Of a stretch of 64,000 nucleotides of DNA, positions 12,590 to 23,830 are shown piece after piece. The notes beneath the pieces were generated by a model. That model saw only the letters and a program-made list of their open reading frames with translations. It had not been told where the DNA came from and searched no databases. The DNA is from Rhyzopertha dominica (lineage: Eukaryota; Arthropoda; Insecta; Coleoptera; Bostrichidae). Position 1 is the first letter of the stretch. Each line of letters begins with the position of its first letter. Made by a program: the position numbers and the translations under genes. The DNA lies in assembly GCA_025024175.1 (NCBI GenBank), contig QCXZ01000001.1, forward strand, positions 35,148,942 to 35,212,941. The letters run 5' to 3'.

Positions 12590-13400
12590 AAAGAGTCTAC
12601 AATTTGGCCGCTGGACCTCTTTGAGGATATCCGAGCACACAAAGTATTTAGTTGCATAATCTGTCGATTGCCATAAATAAACGTCTTGGTGAAAACATTC
12701 CCCTTGTTCTTCACTGTAATCTCCAAGATTTATGGAGAATGGTCAATGTCGGAATATAAAAAATGAATTTTCAAACTATTGTTGCAACCTAAATATTTAT
12801 AACAGTTTAACATTTTTGACTGTTTTTGTAATTGGGATCTTTAACGTTGCCTAGAAATTTCGAGACATTTTGAAAGGAAACCAAGCTTTTTTGTTCTTAA
12901 CTTATCGTAACATTCTTAATTAATTGATTTTCTGATATCAGATCCTGTAAATATGCCCTCTTTTAACTTTGCATCAGGAAAACATAAACAGATAGATAAA
13001 AGTGTCTCTATCTTTTGTTAATGCCTTGACAAATTGTTTCATCAATCCAGGTTTAATGTGCTGTGGTGGAAGCAATATCTTCTCAGGATCCAACAAACTG
13101 GCATGAATAACATTTTTTTCCGACTTCCATTTTTTTCGAAACGACTAATCTGAAGTGTAAATCTTTTGCTATCCCGCTCGCAAATATAACATGGAAATTT
13201 TGTATAGCCTTGTTGTTGGCCAAGAAGCATCGCAACAAATTAGCCAATTGTGTTTAGTGTAATTTATTTTTGCCAAAACACTTTTTTAAGTTGGCATAAG
13301 TTTCTTTAAGTTGAACTGAATGTGCGACAGGTATTGATGCATATTTATTGCCATCAGCAGTTTTCAGGCTTCTTTTCGAAGAGTCTATAAATAGCCTCCA
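12590..13400 (-). pseudogene. C-terminal half of decayed uncharacterised arthropod multicopy protein
   Basis: On the minus strand from 13400 down, pieces in shifting frames read WRLFIDSSKRSLK, GNKYASIPVAHSVQLKETY, LLGQQQGYTKFPCYIC, LLPPQHIKPGLMKQFVKAL and NLGDYSEEQGECFHQD. I recognise this order from a family found in many copies in insect genomes and normally left uncharacterised. Its function is not established, and its copy number suggests a mobile-element origin. The reading is continuous with the N-terminal half at 17321-18015 once the insertion at 13401-17320 is removed. Several frameshifts and stops show that it is dead. Confidence 0.72.
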
Positions 13401-13409
13401 CACACAGAA

Positions 13410-13790
13410 AAATTATTACTTGGAATAACTAAATATTACTTAGTTCAAACAAATATTAAGTTTGTATATACGCAAACTTAAGATATCCTTAATTGGAAAT
13501 TATGAAATACTTGATATTGAAACAAATGTTTAATTGTTTGAAGAATTAAATACTTTAATTAAAAATTTCATTAGTTTCAAAACAGCCGCCGTAGTTTTCA
13601 TACAATTAGATTATGCTTTCATCTGAAATACGCAAATTCTTAATATGAAATAAATAACACTTGGATTAAGACTGTACTGTTTTTCCATCAAATATTTTAC
13701 TACTTTCGTATGAAATCAATCACTTTTAATCCAAGCTTGGGATATACTCAATCCTAATGTAAAGTATATTCAGATTAAAATAATATTCAG
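13410..13790. repeat. AT-rich subterminal region with short repeats
   Basis: Short motifs recur in both orientations: ATTAAGTTTG and GCAAACTTAAG, TACTTTAATTA, CTTAATTGGAAAT, ATTACTT. Subterminal repeat clusters of this kind are typical transposase-binding zones of DNA transposons. That role here is inferred. The matching right zone (about 16910-17300) contains GTTTGGAAAT twice. Confidence 0.4.
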
Positions 13791-13853
13791 CTTGAAACAC
13801 AGAATATTTTACTTACCACAAGAAGCGTTATTTTCTTGGTTGAAAAAAACGCA

Positions 13854-13996
13854 ATGGATCTGGAGATTCGAATCCGACCCGGCTCGGCTGAACCGAATTC
13901 GCGGGTATTATGAACAGATTATAACAAATGTGGAACATGTATGGCGAGTTTTATGTCCGAAATCAGAGCACATTACCGCAAATGTTGGAGGCAAAG
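13854..13996 (+). CDS. possible zinc-finger exon of a second gene in the element
   Basis: From ATG 13854 one frame reads MDLEIRIRPGSAEPN and, after an in-frame TGA, NKCGTCMASFMSEIRAHYRKC. The latter has the spacing C-x2-C-x10-H-x3-C of a small zinc finger. The frame ends at a fair splice donor, CAAAG|GTAGTC, and an acceptor TTTTTTACAG follows at about 14101-14110, but the frame does not continue cleanly beyond it. The exon lies inside the 13401-17320 element, on the opposite strand to its SAM-like gene. I did not recognise the protein, and the TGA makes this copy inactive if it is real. Confidence 0.28.
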
Positions 13997-14859
13997 GTAG
14001 TCCTAAACACTAGTACTTTAAATAATGTGAGAGCAAAAGTGCAGTTGATACAGTAAGTATATGTAGGTATGGAAGTGTTTAATATTTTAAAATAAAAATA
14101 TTTTTTACAGTTACTTGCAACAGCGGCACTAAAGCTAAACATTTTGAGAAATGGAAAGAAATACCAAGTAATATTCACTAAATAGAAGCGCAACCCCAGA
14201 AATATCAACTTTCGATTCACATGCGACTAAACAGGAAGAAAGAAGGCAATGGATTTGCACAGTGCAAAGTACATACACATTTGCAACTACTACACCTTTT
14301 TTAGGAATATTTCCGTTTCTCGATGTTAGTTAACTCTGTAATCATGACGTTGCCTTAAAATAAGTAGATTATTAAAGTATTATATTGTTTATTTATGTAC
14401 CTATTTAAGTAAGTAAATTATTTCTAAAAATGCCGAAGAAAATCCACATAACTGGGATTCAGTTAAATTATGCTATTACTATACTTTAATATTTTGTTCT
14501 GTTTGCTGGAATAACTTTTAATGTTATTGTTTTTACTATTGATGCACTATAATTGCTGTTCACTTTATGGGATACTGTAAGTAAGCTTATGTTTTGCTTG
14601 TGTGTTAATTATTTAATAAATAAATATTTTATTGTAGTTCTTGTTTCTTTTTCGATCAGAATAAAAATTGTGGTTAAAACATTAATTATTTATTTTGAAC
14701 TTAAACAACCCTGATTTATAATATACAACCAAGCTTTCAGAAAAATCTTATGCTAACTTTCTATATAATAAGGATGTTAACAATTATAACAAGGAAATCA
14801 AACTGTACAAAAATCTAGAGAACTGAAAAACATAATTTATTTTATTTATGATATTTACA

Positions 14860-16658
14860 AACTACTCTACTTTGGGGGATACAGTTTGTCAAAATCAAGA
14901 TTTATCTGCAAAAAATTTTCTGCAGTTAACACAAACATAGAAATTTGATTTGTTTTATACCAGGGTATATGCTCTAGGATTATTCAAGATGGGCCATTGT
15001 GAAATAATTTCGAACACTGTACCGAAATCGGATAAAGTTTGCTTTCTTCTTAAGGAGAATGTTGCTTGCCACTTACTGATCACTTCTGTCCGTAGTTCAT
15101 TTCTGGCACGCAGCCATAAAACATCTTCTTGCACATTTTCTACAATAAGATACAAACAAAGTAATATAAAGTTAAATTGCAAGCACTCAAAATTAATAAT
15201 TATTGCATTGGGATAATGTAATACTACATGTATACGAGTACAAATGATTTTTAATAACACTGGCTACTAAAAAAGTTTGTATAAATATCAAAAGCTGTTA
15301 TATCATTCCTATTATTTGATTTAAGTCGATATTAGCTGAATAAATAAAACCAGATAACCATAACGATGCGTTAAGGTAAGGTAAGAGATTAGTTTAGAAT
15401 TTAACTACAGAGATGAGATATTAGCTTTACGTGAAGAATAAGAACTGGCACTAAGCAATAAAAATTCCTCGTTTACATAATGACTTCCTTAGTTGGTTTA
15501 GGTTGTTTCGTAATTGTGACGCTTGTTCTTGATATATGTTTTGTACCTTTGATGTTTTGAGGTAAAAAATTCAACACTGTTTATATTTCTTTTAGTGTGT
15601 AGTACGTGAGACTGCAATTTTTATGAAAAAAATATATACTTATGTTCAACTTCATTTGAAGTGTCCTCATCTTCGAATTCGTTTATGCTTTTCCTTAATC
15701 CTTGAGCTTCTCCTGATTTATATAATAAGTTTCTGCACTAATCCACCAGTCAACCTTTAGTTAGAATGGGACGTCCAGTTGGTGATTTACATTTACTTAC
15801 AGCTGGCAGTGTTTCAAACGACTGAAAATTTGAAACATACAGAATCTGTTAATATTCATAAAACTAAACTTACTGTTTGATTATAAAATCCATGTTCTGC
15901 ATAATAATTGATAATTGTGTTGCCTAGAGCACTTTGTTCAAGTAAGTGTTGCAGTTCAAAGTCGGGAAACACTACAACACTATTTAGGAAGTCTTTCATT
16001 CCTACGAAGGATACTTCTCGATTTTCCTGTGGTATGAGGTATGTTTCGGCATGACTTGAACTAGTCTCACTTAGGCTGTCAGTCGAGCTAGTATTGTTTG
16101 CTACATCAGTGCAAGCGACAAGTTTCTACAAAGTAAATTTGAGAAAATGATAAAACGGTACAATCATTTTAATTACCGTAATTTCATTGCTTCTCCGAAT
16201 TCCTTCTAAAACTGGAATTCTGGCACCTACGCTTGGAATTAACTCCTTAAGCAATTCGTTGTCAAGCTTTCATTTATTCTCTATGCCGATTTCATTTTCT
16301 AAAACATAAATTGAGCGTTTAATGCTTTGTTTCCTTAGTACTGAAACTTAAAATTTGCCTGACATACCACATACTCTAACAATATAAAACTAAAACTAGT
16401 TCTATATGCAAATGAACCTCTTCAGCTTTTTACAGATAGTGACCTAAGTATTCCAAAAACACACATAAGTAATAGGATATAGTTTTTAGCAAAATCTAAT
16501 ATGTACTTAGAATCTAGCAGGTGTACACCTGCCGCTACTATTTGGTGTGTTGTAATACAATGGTAAAAGCTTGCTTGACACATTAGGTACATACCTATAA
16601 ACGACTTGATTATTTCTTCGTTACAAACCCAGTCCAATAGTAGGTCCCTAATATCCAT
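14860..16658 (-). pseudogene. spliced SAM-like (SAMD3-like) gene carried by the element
   Basis: Six minus-strand exons are proposed from frame and splice sites: 16595-16658 (ATG 16658, MDIRDLLLDWV), 16177-16298, 15874-16125, about 15640-15821, 14961-15139 and about 14860-14905. Donors such as ATAG|GTATGT and ACA|GTAAGT and acceptors such as TTTATGTTTTAG and TTTACTTTGTAG are good. Introns 2, 3 and 5 are 51-55 bases. Reading phase is kept across exons 1-4 and 5-6. Exons 1-2 resemble a SAM domain (LDNELLKELIPSVGAR). Exon 5 (WLRARNELRTEVISKWQATF, then ISQWPILNNPRAYTL) continues in exon 6 as INLDFDKLYP. This is the order in multicopy SAMD3-like proteins. Stops lie in exon 2 (TGA) and exon 4 (TGA, TAG), and the exon 4/5 phase does not match. 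The copy is therefore a pseudogene or the model is incomplete. An upstream ATG at 16694 is possible. Confidence 0.6.
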
Positions 16659-16699
16659 GTCCTCGATTGACAAATGGAGAAACGAATAAGTCAAACTAA

Positions 16700-16910
16700 T
16701 CGCTGATCACACTAATCCTTATCACTAAACAACACTAAACACTGATCACCAGCTAAAGCTAACCAGCCAACACAGCACCCAACCGACGCACCGACGCTGT
16801 GAAATCCCGCGTTTTCTATCAGCAGGTGGCACAAGACGTAAACCAATAACAGACTGCTTTTGAGGTCACGTGACAGGTATCCGAACACTGCAGTGTTTTG
16901 AAACAAGAAT
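16700..16910 (-). promoter_or_regulatory. GC-richer presumed promoter of the element's SAM-like gene
   Basis: The 200 bases upstream of ATG 16658 are clearly less AT-rich than the surroundings (CCAACCGACGCACCGACG, GAGGTCACGTGACAGG with an E-box-like CACGTG). Position suggests the promoter/5' leader. No TATA box was identified. Confidence 0.3.
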
Positions 16911-17320
16911 GATGTAGTTTATTTTAAAGCATTATACATATTAACTGAAGAAGTGTATTTTTCAGTTTATGAAAATCTGTTACTTACTTTACGACATTAT
17001 ATTATCAGATTAAAGCAAATACGTTTGAGGCAAATTTACAAATTCTTGACATAAAATTTGACATGTTCTTCTGTCAAATATACTTTAGGATATTGTTTGG
17101 AAATCAGTTTGTTTTTAAATCAAATAAACAATTATATTGGATTAAATAATAATAACGTTGTTTGGAAATTTTATTGAAACAAATTAATTTCTTCTGTTAA
17201 GAAAATGCATAATTTCAAGGCAAAAGTATTTGTTCAGATAAAGTAAATGGGTTATTTCGTTTAAATAAATAACACCGAGTAAATCGGTTTGTTCATTCTG
17301 AGAAATTATTTCTATGTGTG

Positions 17321-18015
17321 CATTCTTGTGTTTTGTACTCAATGCCAAATTTATGTACCAGACCGTCAACATCACAGCAGAAAACCAAGTTTTCCTCTTT
17401 TCTAAAGTAGTGCACGAATTCTTTATCACGTCTTCGATACCAATAAAATGTATCAAAGTCTAACAAATTTTTATTAGATGAGAGCCTCTGGCTAATCCAA
17501 CATCTGGTACCAAATCATTAAGTTTTTTTTGTTTAAATGGTTGAGGCTCAATCACATCAGGATAAACATTTCACCGTTGCTGGGAAAATCATCACATTCT
17601 GAATTTTGGCGAGATACAGTCGAATCTAAGCTTACATTTTTATTAAAAATGGGAATTGGTAATTCAGGTCTAGGTATAATCGGCTTTGTAACCGATGAAA
17701 CATTAGGATAGACGATCTTGTGACGGTTTTTAGAGTTATATGTCGTTATATTGCTCAAACAAAAATAGCAATCATTAGTATGATTTGTTTGCTCCCGCCA
17801 CATCATAGAATTTCCAAATGGCAATGAGTCCATTGTCTCATTGTTGCAATGCAAAACCAACATGCTTTATGTGGTACCCACTGTTTACCTTGTTGTTCTA
17901 ACTCTAACCGAATTCCGAAGTACGCGAAATAAGAATTTTTACCAGGTCTGTTTTATTTCTTCTTTGTTCCACTAAGGTATGTTGTCCACATATATAACAA
18001 AAAACATCGGGACTA
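17321..18015 (-). pseudogene. N-terminal half of decayed uncharacterised arthropod multicopy protein
   Basis: From about 18015 down, the minus strand encodes PDVFCYICGQHTLVEQRRNK, with a C-x2-C pair near the N-terminus. In another frame come LPFGNSMMWREQTNHTNDCY and SKNRHKIVYPNVSSV, then ELPIPIF. Last comes EENLVFCCDVDGLVHKFGIE, ending at YKTQE exactly where the 13401-17320 element begins. These blocks and their order match the N-terminal half of the family whose C-terminal half lies at 12590-13400. Frameshifts separate most blocks. A zinc-binding role for the cysteines is inference. Confidence 0.7.
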
Positions 18016-21000
18016 TTTTTTTAATACCGATATGCCATTGCCATACACTTAAAAAACAGCACAATTTAAATAAACATAAAACCCTAACCGCTATTGTCTA
18101 TTCTGAAGCGCGAACATACGCACTGAAATGCTTTGTGGGGATTGCGAAAAATGTTGCTTTTGGCATCGCTGCCAACATTAGATAGTAATACATATTATTA
18201 ATAACATCAAACATTTTGAGGAAATAAACATTTTTAATAAATTTGTTATGCCACTAAATTTCTGATTTCTGTTGTAATACAACTGCCCTATTATAGAAAA
18301 AGTATTAAATAAAAATGAGAAAAAGCGAGAGTGGTGTATATAATGATATGTAATCGTCCAGAAGAAATGGAATTATTTATTTACTGTAATTGCTGCTATT
18401 GCTATTTAATAAATATTAAATAAAGCATCCGTCATTAAAAACAAAACGTGACGTGATATGCTAAAACGAAATTCATATTCGGAATGAGCAGCCCAAAATC
18501 CATATGTTTCAGGTAAAATTATGTAAAAGAAACTTTCATCGCTGACCTGTTTATTTTAATACGATGACTTAAGGGACCATATAGTATTTCCTTTCCTTTG
18601 GTCCATAAGACTGAAAGTGTCATTATAACCAAAGTTTTACAGTACAAACACATGCGACATCTGCTTTGCCACTTTTGTGTGCTAAATACGTGAGAACGAA
18701 TATGATAGGGTCGTGTTTAAGGAGGTTTATATCTTGGACACGGTAATATTCATAGATACAATAGTTATAAGTAACATAAGCTTACCATGTTATTATGCTT
18801 TCTGGTGTCTCTTTTGTGCAAAATAGCATTATGCGAAAACGAAATTTTATAACGTTAAAAATTTGAAAATGTGTACAGGAACAGACTTAATAATGGTTAT
18901 TAATACGTACACAGCTTCTAAACATTAACACAAAGAGACGGGTCATTCAAAAGCGTATCATTTAATTTGTTCAATGACTAAAACGATTTTTCCTGATCTT
19001 CTATTGTAGATTATTAGGCAATACGAAGATGTTTCAAGGCGGTACCGGCGCTCACAAAATACAAGTCAGGCCTTAGAGGCACTCAATCTTCGTCTTTATC
19101 TGATCGTACATTGCTGCCTCTCCATCGACTACTACTTGAACGACAGCTTCAAATGCGATTCCCGTTGATGTCTGGCAATTGATAATTTCATATTAGGCGC
19201 GCTACTAGATGGTCTACTCTACATCCGGGAAAGTAAAACCTAAAGCAGATCGTGAGTTTAATTCAATTTTTACAGTGCGACATGAATACCTAGCGTGCGC
19301 TAAAAAACGAGTTCATAGTTGTTCTCGGTACGAACAAAAAGTAGATTGACGACATTATAGTTGCTGCGCGAATCATCGTGTCCTCCTAGGTACATTGCCG
19401 TTTCAAAGACACAGATCTAGATAAATCCAAGTGTACCGTTTAGTGTCGCGCACACTGAATCATAAACAATGATACCGGAATGGCCATGGGAAGGATTCTG
19501 CAGATTGTCTCGACAATGTAACACACAATTACAATCTCCTTGCTGCGTGTCACGGTTCCATAAAAGTCGAAGTAAACGCAGCGAAGCAGGAATTTTTTTA
19601 AATAAATATTAAATTATCTAAATAAATATTTAAAAAAATAAATAGCATCAAAATTTCTTACATCCAAACACTGCAGTAGGTCACGCCTTTTTACTTTTAC
19701 GAGGAAAACAAAAATGACGTTATTTCAGATACTATTATTTTATGCAGGCAATCATATACTAAAAAATATTTTTGCTTTAGGCGAGAATTAAACACCCAAT
19801 ACCTACAAGACTGCGCCTTGACACGTTTACAACAGACATTAAATATAACAAAAGTATTATTATTACATATTTACATTATGCATTGGATTAACTGTTCTAT
19901 AAGGGAAATCGGTTGTATTCTTTTAAGAGCGTTAAAGGAGCTTCACCTAATGTCTGCTGTACTTTTCTTCATATACAAGGTATCCCGCTCATATCTCGAG
20001 AAATATAATGTACTATTAAAATTACAGGAAATCTGGCTACGTAGCTTTATTTCTACATTCTATTTTGGTTAAATGTTTTCCATATGTAGTACTTCCGTTT
20101 AGATCGAATGTCAGTCACAATTTTCTTATTTTAGATATAGCAATCTGATGTATGTTTACTTTCACTTTATTGGATTCTCTGGAATATTGTGGACTTATAT
20201 GCAACATGTTTTCTTTAAACTAAACCGCTTTGAAGGTATTTGCTATTTTACAAGTAGGTATGCATGATGCAGAAGGTACTCAGCGGTTTATGCTAAATAT
20301 GTGTTTCTGTTACAAGATGGTTCTTTGAGAAGTTGTTATGGAAGCTCTAAGCTAGAAAACTACAGCAAAAACTTGATACATTACTCTACAGTGCTATTTT
20401 AAAATCAATCAAATGAATAAAAATAAAATTTCGAAATGTAATACCTACCTTAGTTTTTTTTGTTGTAATCTCATAAGCTTACCAAAGCAGAAGAAACTGC
20501 TACACTATGTTTAACCTTAGTATGATTATTAATATAGATAGATAAAAAATTAGAAAATTCAGAATTTTGTTACGCTAAGCCAACTCCAACCACTTGATTA
20601 GAAACAAATACCTAACTGCGGATTTTAATAATCTTATTTCTTAATTTTCACTGGTAATCGATTAATACATTAATCATCATATTACACGAGTAGAGAGTTA
20701 TAGTATAGCGTTTGGAATAACAAGCTTATTTCTGTAAATACAAACTTTTTTCCTAGCCAAAGCAATGTTCATTTTTTAATGGCAAGTAAGGCATGTTTGC
20801 TGTTTTGACTTTCACTTTTTATCATTAAAATGATCAGTATTTATTTTGTATGGTTTGATGAATTTTTGTTAACAATCGTATTCTCAAACAAACGACAAAA
20901 ATATGACCAAAGAAGGTTTTGCTGGTGTCAATGCAAACAAATGTTCAAACTGGAGACCCCTTGCGGCTTGACAATATCAGAAATTATGCGTAACGAATTT

Positions 21001-22247
21001 TAAAGCCTCTATTACTTGAATTCGCAACTTATCAATGATTAGCTAAACATACACATCGTTGGTTAGGAAGCCATAAATACATCTTTGTGACCTGCTCTGT
21101 GCTATTTACAATGAGTTAAATTCTATAATTTTTGTTTGTACGATATTAGTAAATGAATATAACTATCCTAAATCGTTTATTAAAGAATCTGGCACATACG
21201 TGTAGTAGCTATTTAAATAAAGACATTTTATGCCTATTTAGCCGAAAGGAAATCAGGTCCATTTCGTGAAACCAATCTTCAAACACGTTTCTGAGAGGTT
21301 TCTAAATAACCACTTATTAAATTAACGTCTCTGTATTCCGCTATTACACACTAGTTGTTTATATAACAATATTATACCGTTGCTCCAGAAGCAAATTCAG
21401 GTAGCACCTTTTTAAGTGGGCGACAAAGCGTTTACGTGCTCAGGATGAATATCAGGCCGTGAGTGCACGTACGGGGAGGTGTGGAACTAGAACACATGCA
21501 ACTGAGTAGACTACAGATTTGTCTTCAAACCTGTATAATGTTTTAATGCCTTCTAAAGAACGAAATTAGCAGAAATTATCAGTGACCTATTCACTTACTG
21601 TAAATATTTAACGTATTACAACGACTATTCTGTAGATATTTGTTATGNAGTACCTCAAAAAGTCATCAGCATTGTAGACTGAGAGTGAGGATAAATATAT
21701 GTACGCTTCTATATATTGTTAGTAACGTGAAAGGGAGTGGTATATCAATATCAAATCATTAAGATTTTTCCAATGAGTAGTTTTAGATAATTATTTTCAA
21801 AAATTATCAATTTCGGACTTACCGAATTTACCTTATCTTCATAATTTTAATGGAGCATTATTTTAACCTCATTTTGGTAACTATACGTCATGTGGTGGAT
21901 ACGATTAGCGATACTGGTTTGAAAAAAAATACGTTGATTACTGCTTCGAACGTAAAAAAAAATACTAGGGTGCGTTCTTACTACCCATTTACGAACTTTC
22001 TCAGGATAGTGCAATCAAAGGTCTTTTTTGGCTGCTAGCAGGCTGAAGTCAAGTGATGTCCATATAGTTCTTAAGCAATGCAGTACAGCACAATTTTATT
22101 AAGAGTTGTTCAATGCTGACTTCAAAAAACACTACGATTTTATAGTAGGTACTCCACAAATTATAAGAGAACCTCTTATCTTTAAAAATTAATCAATACA
22201 TGGGTGTGCCCAGAACAACCAACAGGTCATAGGTAAGTATTTAATAT
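18016..22247. other. AT-rich intergenic DNA, one possible Tc1-like scrap
   Basis: Apart from the weak remnant at 19020-19520, nothing recognisable. Low-complexity A/T palindromes occur near 19590-19640. One N lies near 21647. Confidence 0.45.
19020..19520 (+). pseudogene. possible Tc1-like transposase remnant
   Basis: This stretch is less AT-rich than its neighbours and gives broken pieces in Tc1-like order: QALEALNLRLYL near the start, then LPLHRLLLERQLQMRF in another frame, and IPEWPW close to the end, where Tc1 proteins have a WPA.SPDLNPIE block. No frame stays open and no catalytic residue can be placed, so this is tentative. Confidence 0.3.
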
Positions 22248-22686
22248 TGTTGCGGAGTCAGCGCCATCTGCGTACCGAAGTGGCAGGCGTGTAGATGTGG
22301 TGTAGTAGGACACTGCAAGTAGTGATCCTATATAGCGACAGACAGATGGCATGGAATATCGATACTCTAAAGAATTCTATCAATGGACACTTCGCGGAGT
22401 TTCAATAGTGTCTGGAAAGTGTCGTTTCTGGAATTTTCGATGGGAGTATAAATAGCCCGACGGAGGGAGCGAGGGCAGTTCTAAATAACGGTTATCAAGC
22501 AAACGAAATGCTGAATGAAGCAGGTGTTGTTAGTGGTAGTGTGTACAGTATAGTGACTTAGTGAAGTAGTAGTGTTAAAACAGTAGTTATTTTGAACTAG
22601 TTGTGTTTAGGCTGAGTGCATTTCATACGTGTTTCAAATACAAAGGAAATCAGGAATCGGCAGTTCCGAACCTCGTAGTCGTAACA
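22248..22686 (+). mobile_element. solo LTR of an LTR retrotransposon
   Basis: A 439-base block starts TGTTGCGGAGTC and ends GTCGTAACA, the TG...CA ends of retrotransposon LTRs. It carries a TATA box (TATAAATA at about 22446) followed by a G/C-rich initiator zone. ATAT (22244-22247) on the left and ATGT (22687-22690) on the right agree at 3 of 4 bases, fitting an old 4-base target duplication. No internal domain, primer-binding site or second LTR is seen, so it looks like the product of LTR-LTR recombination. Gypsy-type is likely but not shown. Confidence 0.65.
22440..22480 (+). promoter_or_regulatory. LTR core promoter
   Basis: GGGAGTATAAATAGCCCGAC then GGGAGCGAGGGCAGTT: a TATA box with an initiator-like sequence about 25-30 bases downstream, inside the solo LTR. 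Confidence 0.5.
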
Positions 22687-22689
22687 ATG

Positions 22690-23830
22690 TCATACTTTAG
22701 ATGCCATTTTTATCCAAATTTGGCAAGCACCATCGTAATTAGCATAAAAAATACGTTCAACGATACTCGCGAAAGATAATCATTTTTGTACCTTTGGTTA
22801 CCATACCGCAAGCCCATCATAGGCTAATTAACATTTGACATATATTATCATACTCAACAAATATCACGTCAACGACACTCATGAAGCAAAATAAAAAATT
22901 TTCATTTTTGGGTACCATGATGTTTATGTCTTTCACAGTCGTAATACAAATTTGACATATACCATTATACTCAGCATTGAAATCATGTTCAGCGACACCC
23001 GTGAAGTAAAATGGATTTTTTTAATTAAATATACCATAGTCATAGTCATGTCGTAAATACATGATGTAATATTAAATATTGGTATCTTAAGTACAGTGGA
23101 GTCTTGATTATCCGAGATCCGGCTTATCCGAGCCCACGTTCAAATTAGACTTGTCCGCATTATCCGAGCTGTCATTGCAATGAATACGTGTTATCCGTGA
23201 TCACGAACGAGGAATCACGGAATTCTGTTCGAGCTAGCGCACTCACAAACTCTCATAAGCGAGCATCTAGCAGTCGTGTCGTCTTACAATTGCAACGAAA
23301 GAAAGCGATAAAAGAAAACGCGTTGTTCTATCCCTTCAAGATAAGTTAAAGGCATTCAAGATCAGACAACGGTAAACTGATTAAAACGGTGAGATTTTGC
23401 CGCAAATAAAAGGCGAAACACATTGAAACAATCGCGAATTGATACCTATTTTTCGTTGTTGTAGTACAAATATAATTATTTGTAGTATCTACCTGTATAC
23501 ATTGAAGTTCTTCATAAATAGTTTTGTACCGTTTACTACATGAAAAGAAACTCTTACGACGTTAAAAAAAATATATTTAGGTAACCCGCGTTATCCGAGT
23601 TTTTCTCTAACCTACTTACCTCGTATAATCGAGACTCCACTGTACCATAGTTTTAATCCATTTGCAGTTTACTATAGTACTCAGCACCAAAAATCACGTT
23701 TGACGACAATCATGATGGAAATGGATTTTTTTGCATCTTTAGGTACCATAAGGCACATCCATCTGTGTCCACCATAACTTTAATCAAAATTTGACATACA
23801 TCATCACATTCAGCACTAGTCACACCCTAA
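22690..23830. repeat. degenerate tandem satellite, about 115-127-base unit, interrupted
   Basis: Five decayed units share the order TTGACATAT..CAT.ATACTCAGCA, AAATCACGTT.A.CGACACTC.TGAAG, TGGATTTTTT and TTTGGGTACCATA. Units begin near 22722, 22837, 22954, 23666 and 23793. The gap between the third and fourth is explained by the pogo-type element at 23094-23642. The solo LTR abuts the left side. No coding capacity. Confidence 0.65.
23094..23642. mobile_element. non-autonomous pogo/Tigger-type element
   Basis: Left end CAGTGGAGTCTTGATTATCC and right end, as complement, CAGTGGAGTCTCGATTATAC form inverted repeats of more than 20 bases. TA flanks both ends, as required for this superfamily. Inside, the plus strand 23310-23375 encodes KRKRVVLSLQDKLKAF and then stops. 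This is the start of the CENP-B-like helix-turn-helix of pogo/Tigger transposases. No DDE region remains, so this 549-base copy is a deletion derivative. Confidence 0.82.

Larger units (their letters stand above)
13401..17320 (-). mobile_element. 3920-base gene-carrying element inserted in a decayed gene
   Basis: Outer ends read CACACAGAAAAATTATTACT on the left and, as complement, CACACATAGAAATAATTTCT on the right, an imperfect inverted repeat of roughly 30 bases. The flanks are CA at 13399-13400 and CA at 17321-17322. Deleting the element plus one CA joins ...CAAGAATG to GAGGCTA... on the minus strand. That rebuilds the codons for EWR inside the family sequence QE-WRLFIDSS of the interrupted gene. 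The insertion ends are thus fixed at base level. The CACA-type ends with a 2-base duplication recall CACTA/EnSpm-like elements, but no such transposase was seen. Inside are a spliced minus-strand gene (14860-16658), a possible zinc-finger exon on the plus strand (13854) and AT-rich subterminal zones at both ends. Confidence 0.82.

Noticed and set aside
14950..15216. Plus-strand 88-codon frame
   Set aside because: Antisense to exon 5 of the SAM-like gene, which has better splice and family support.
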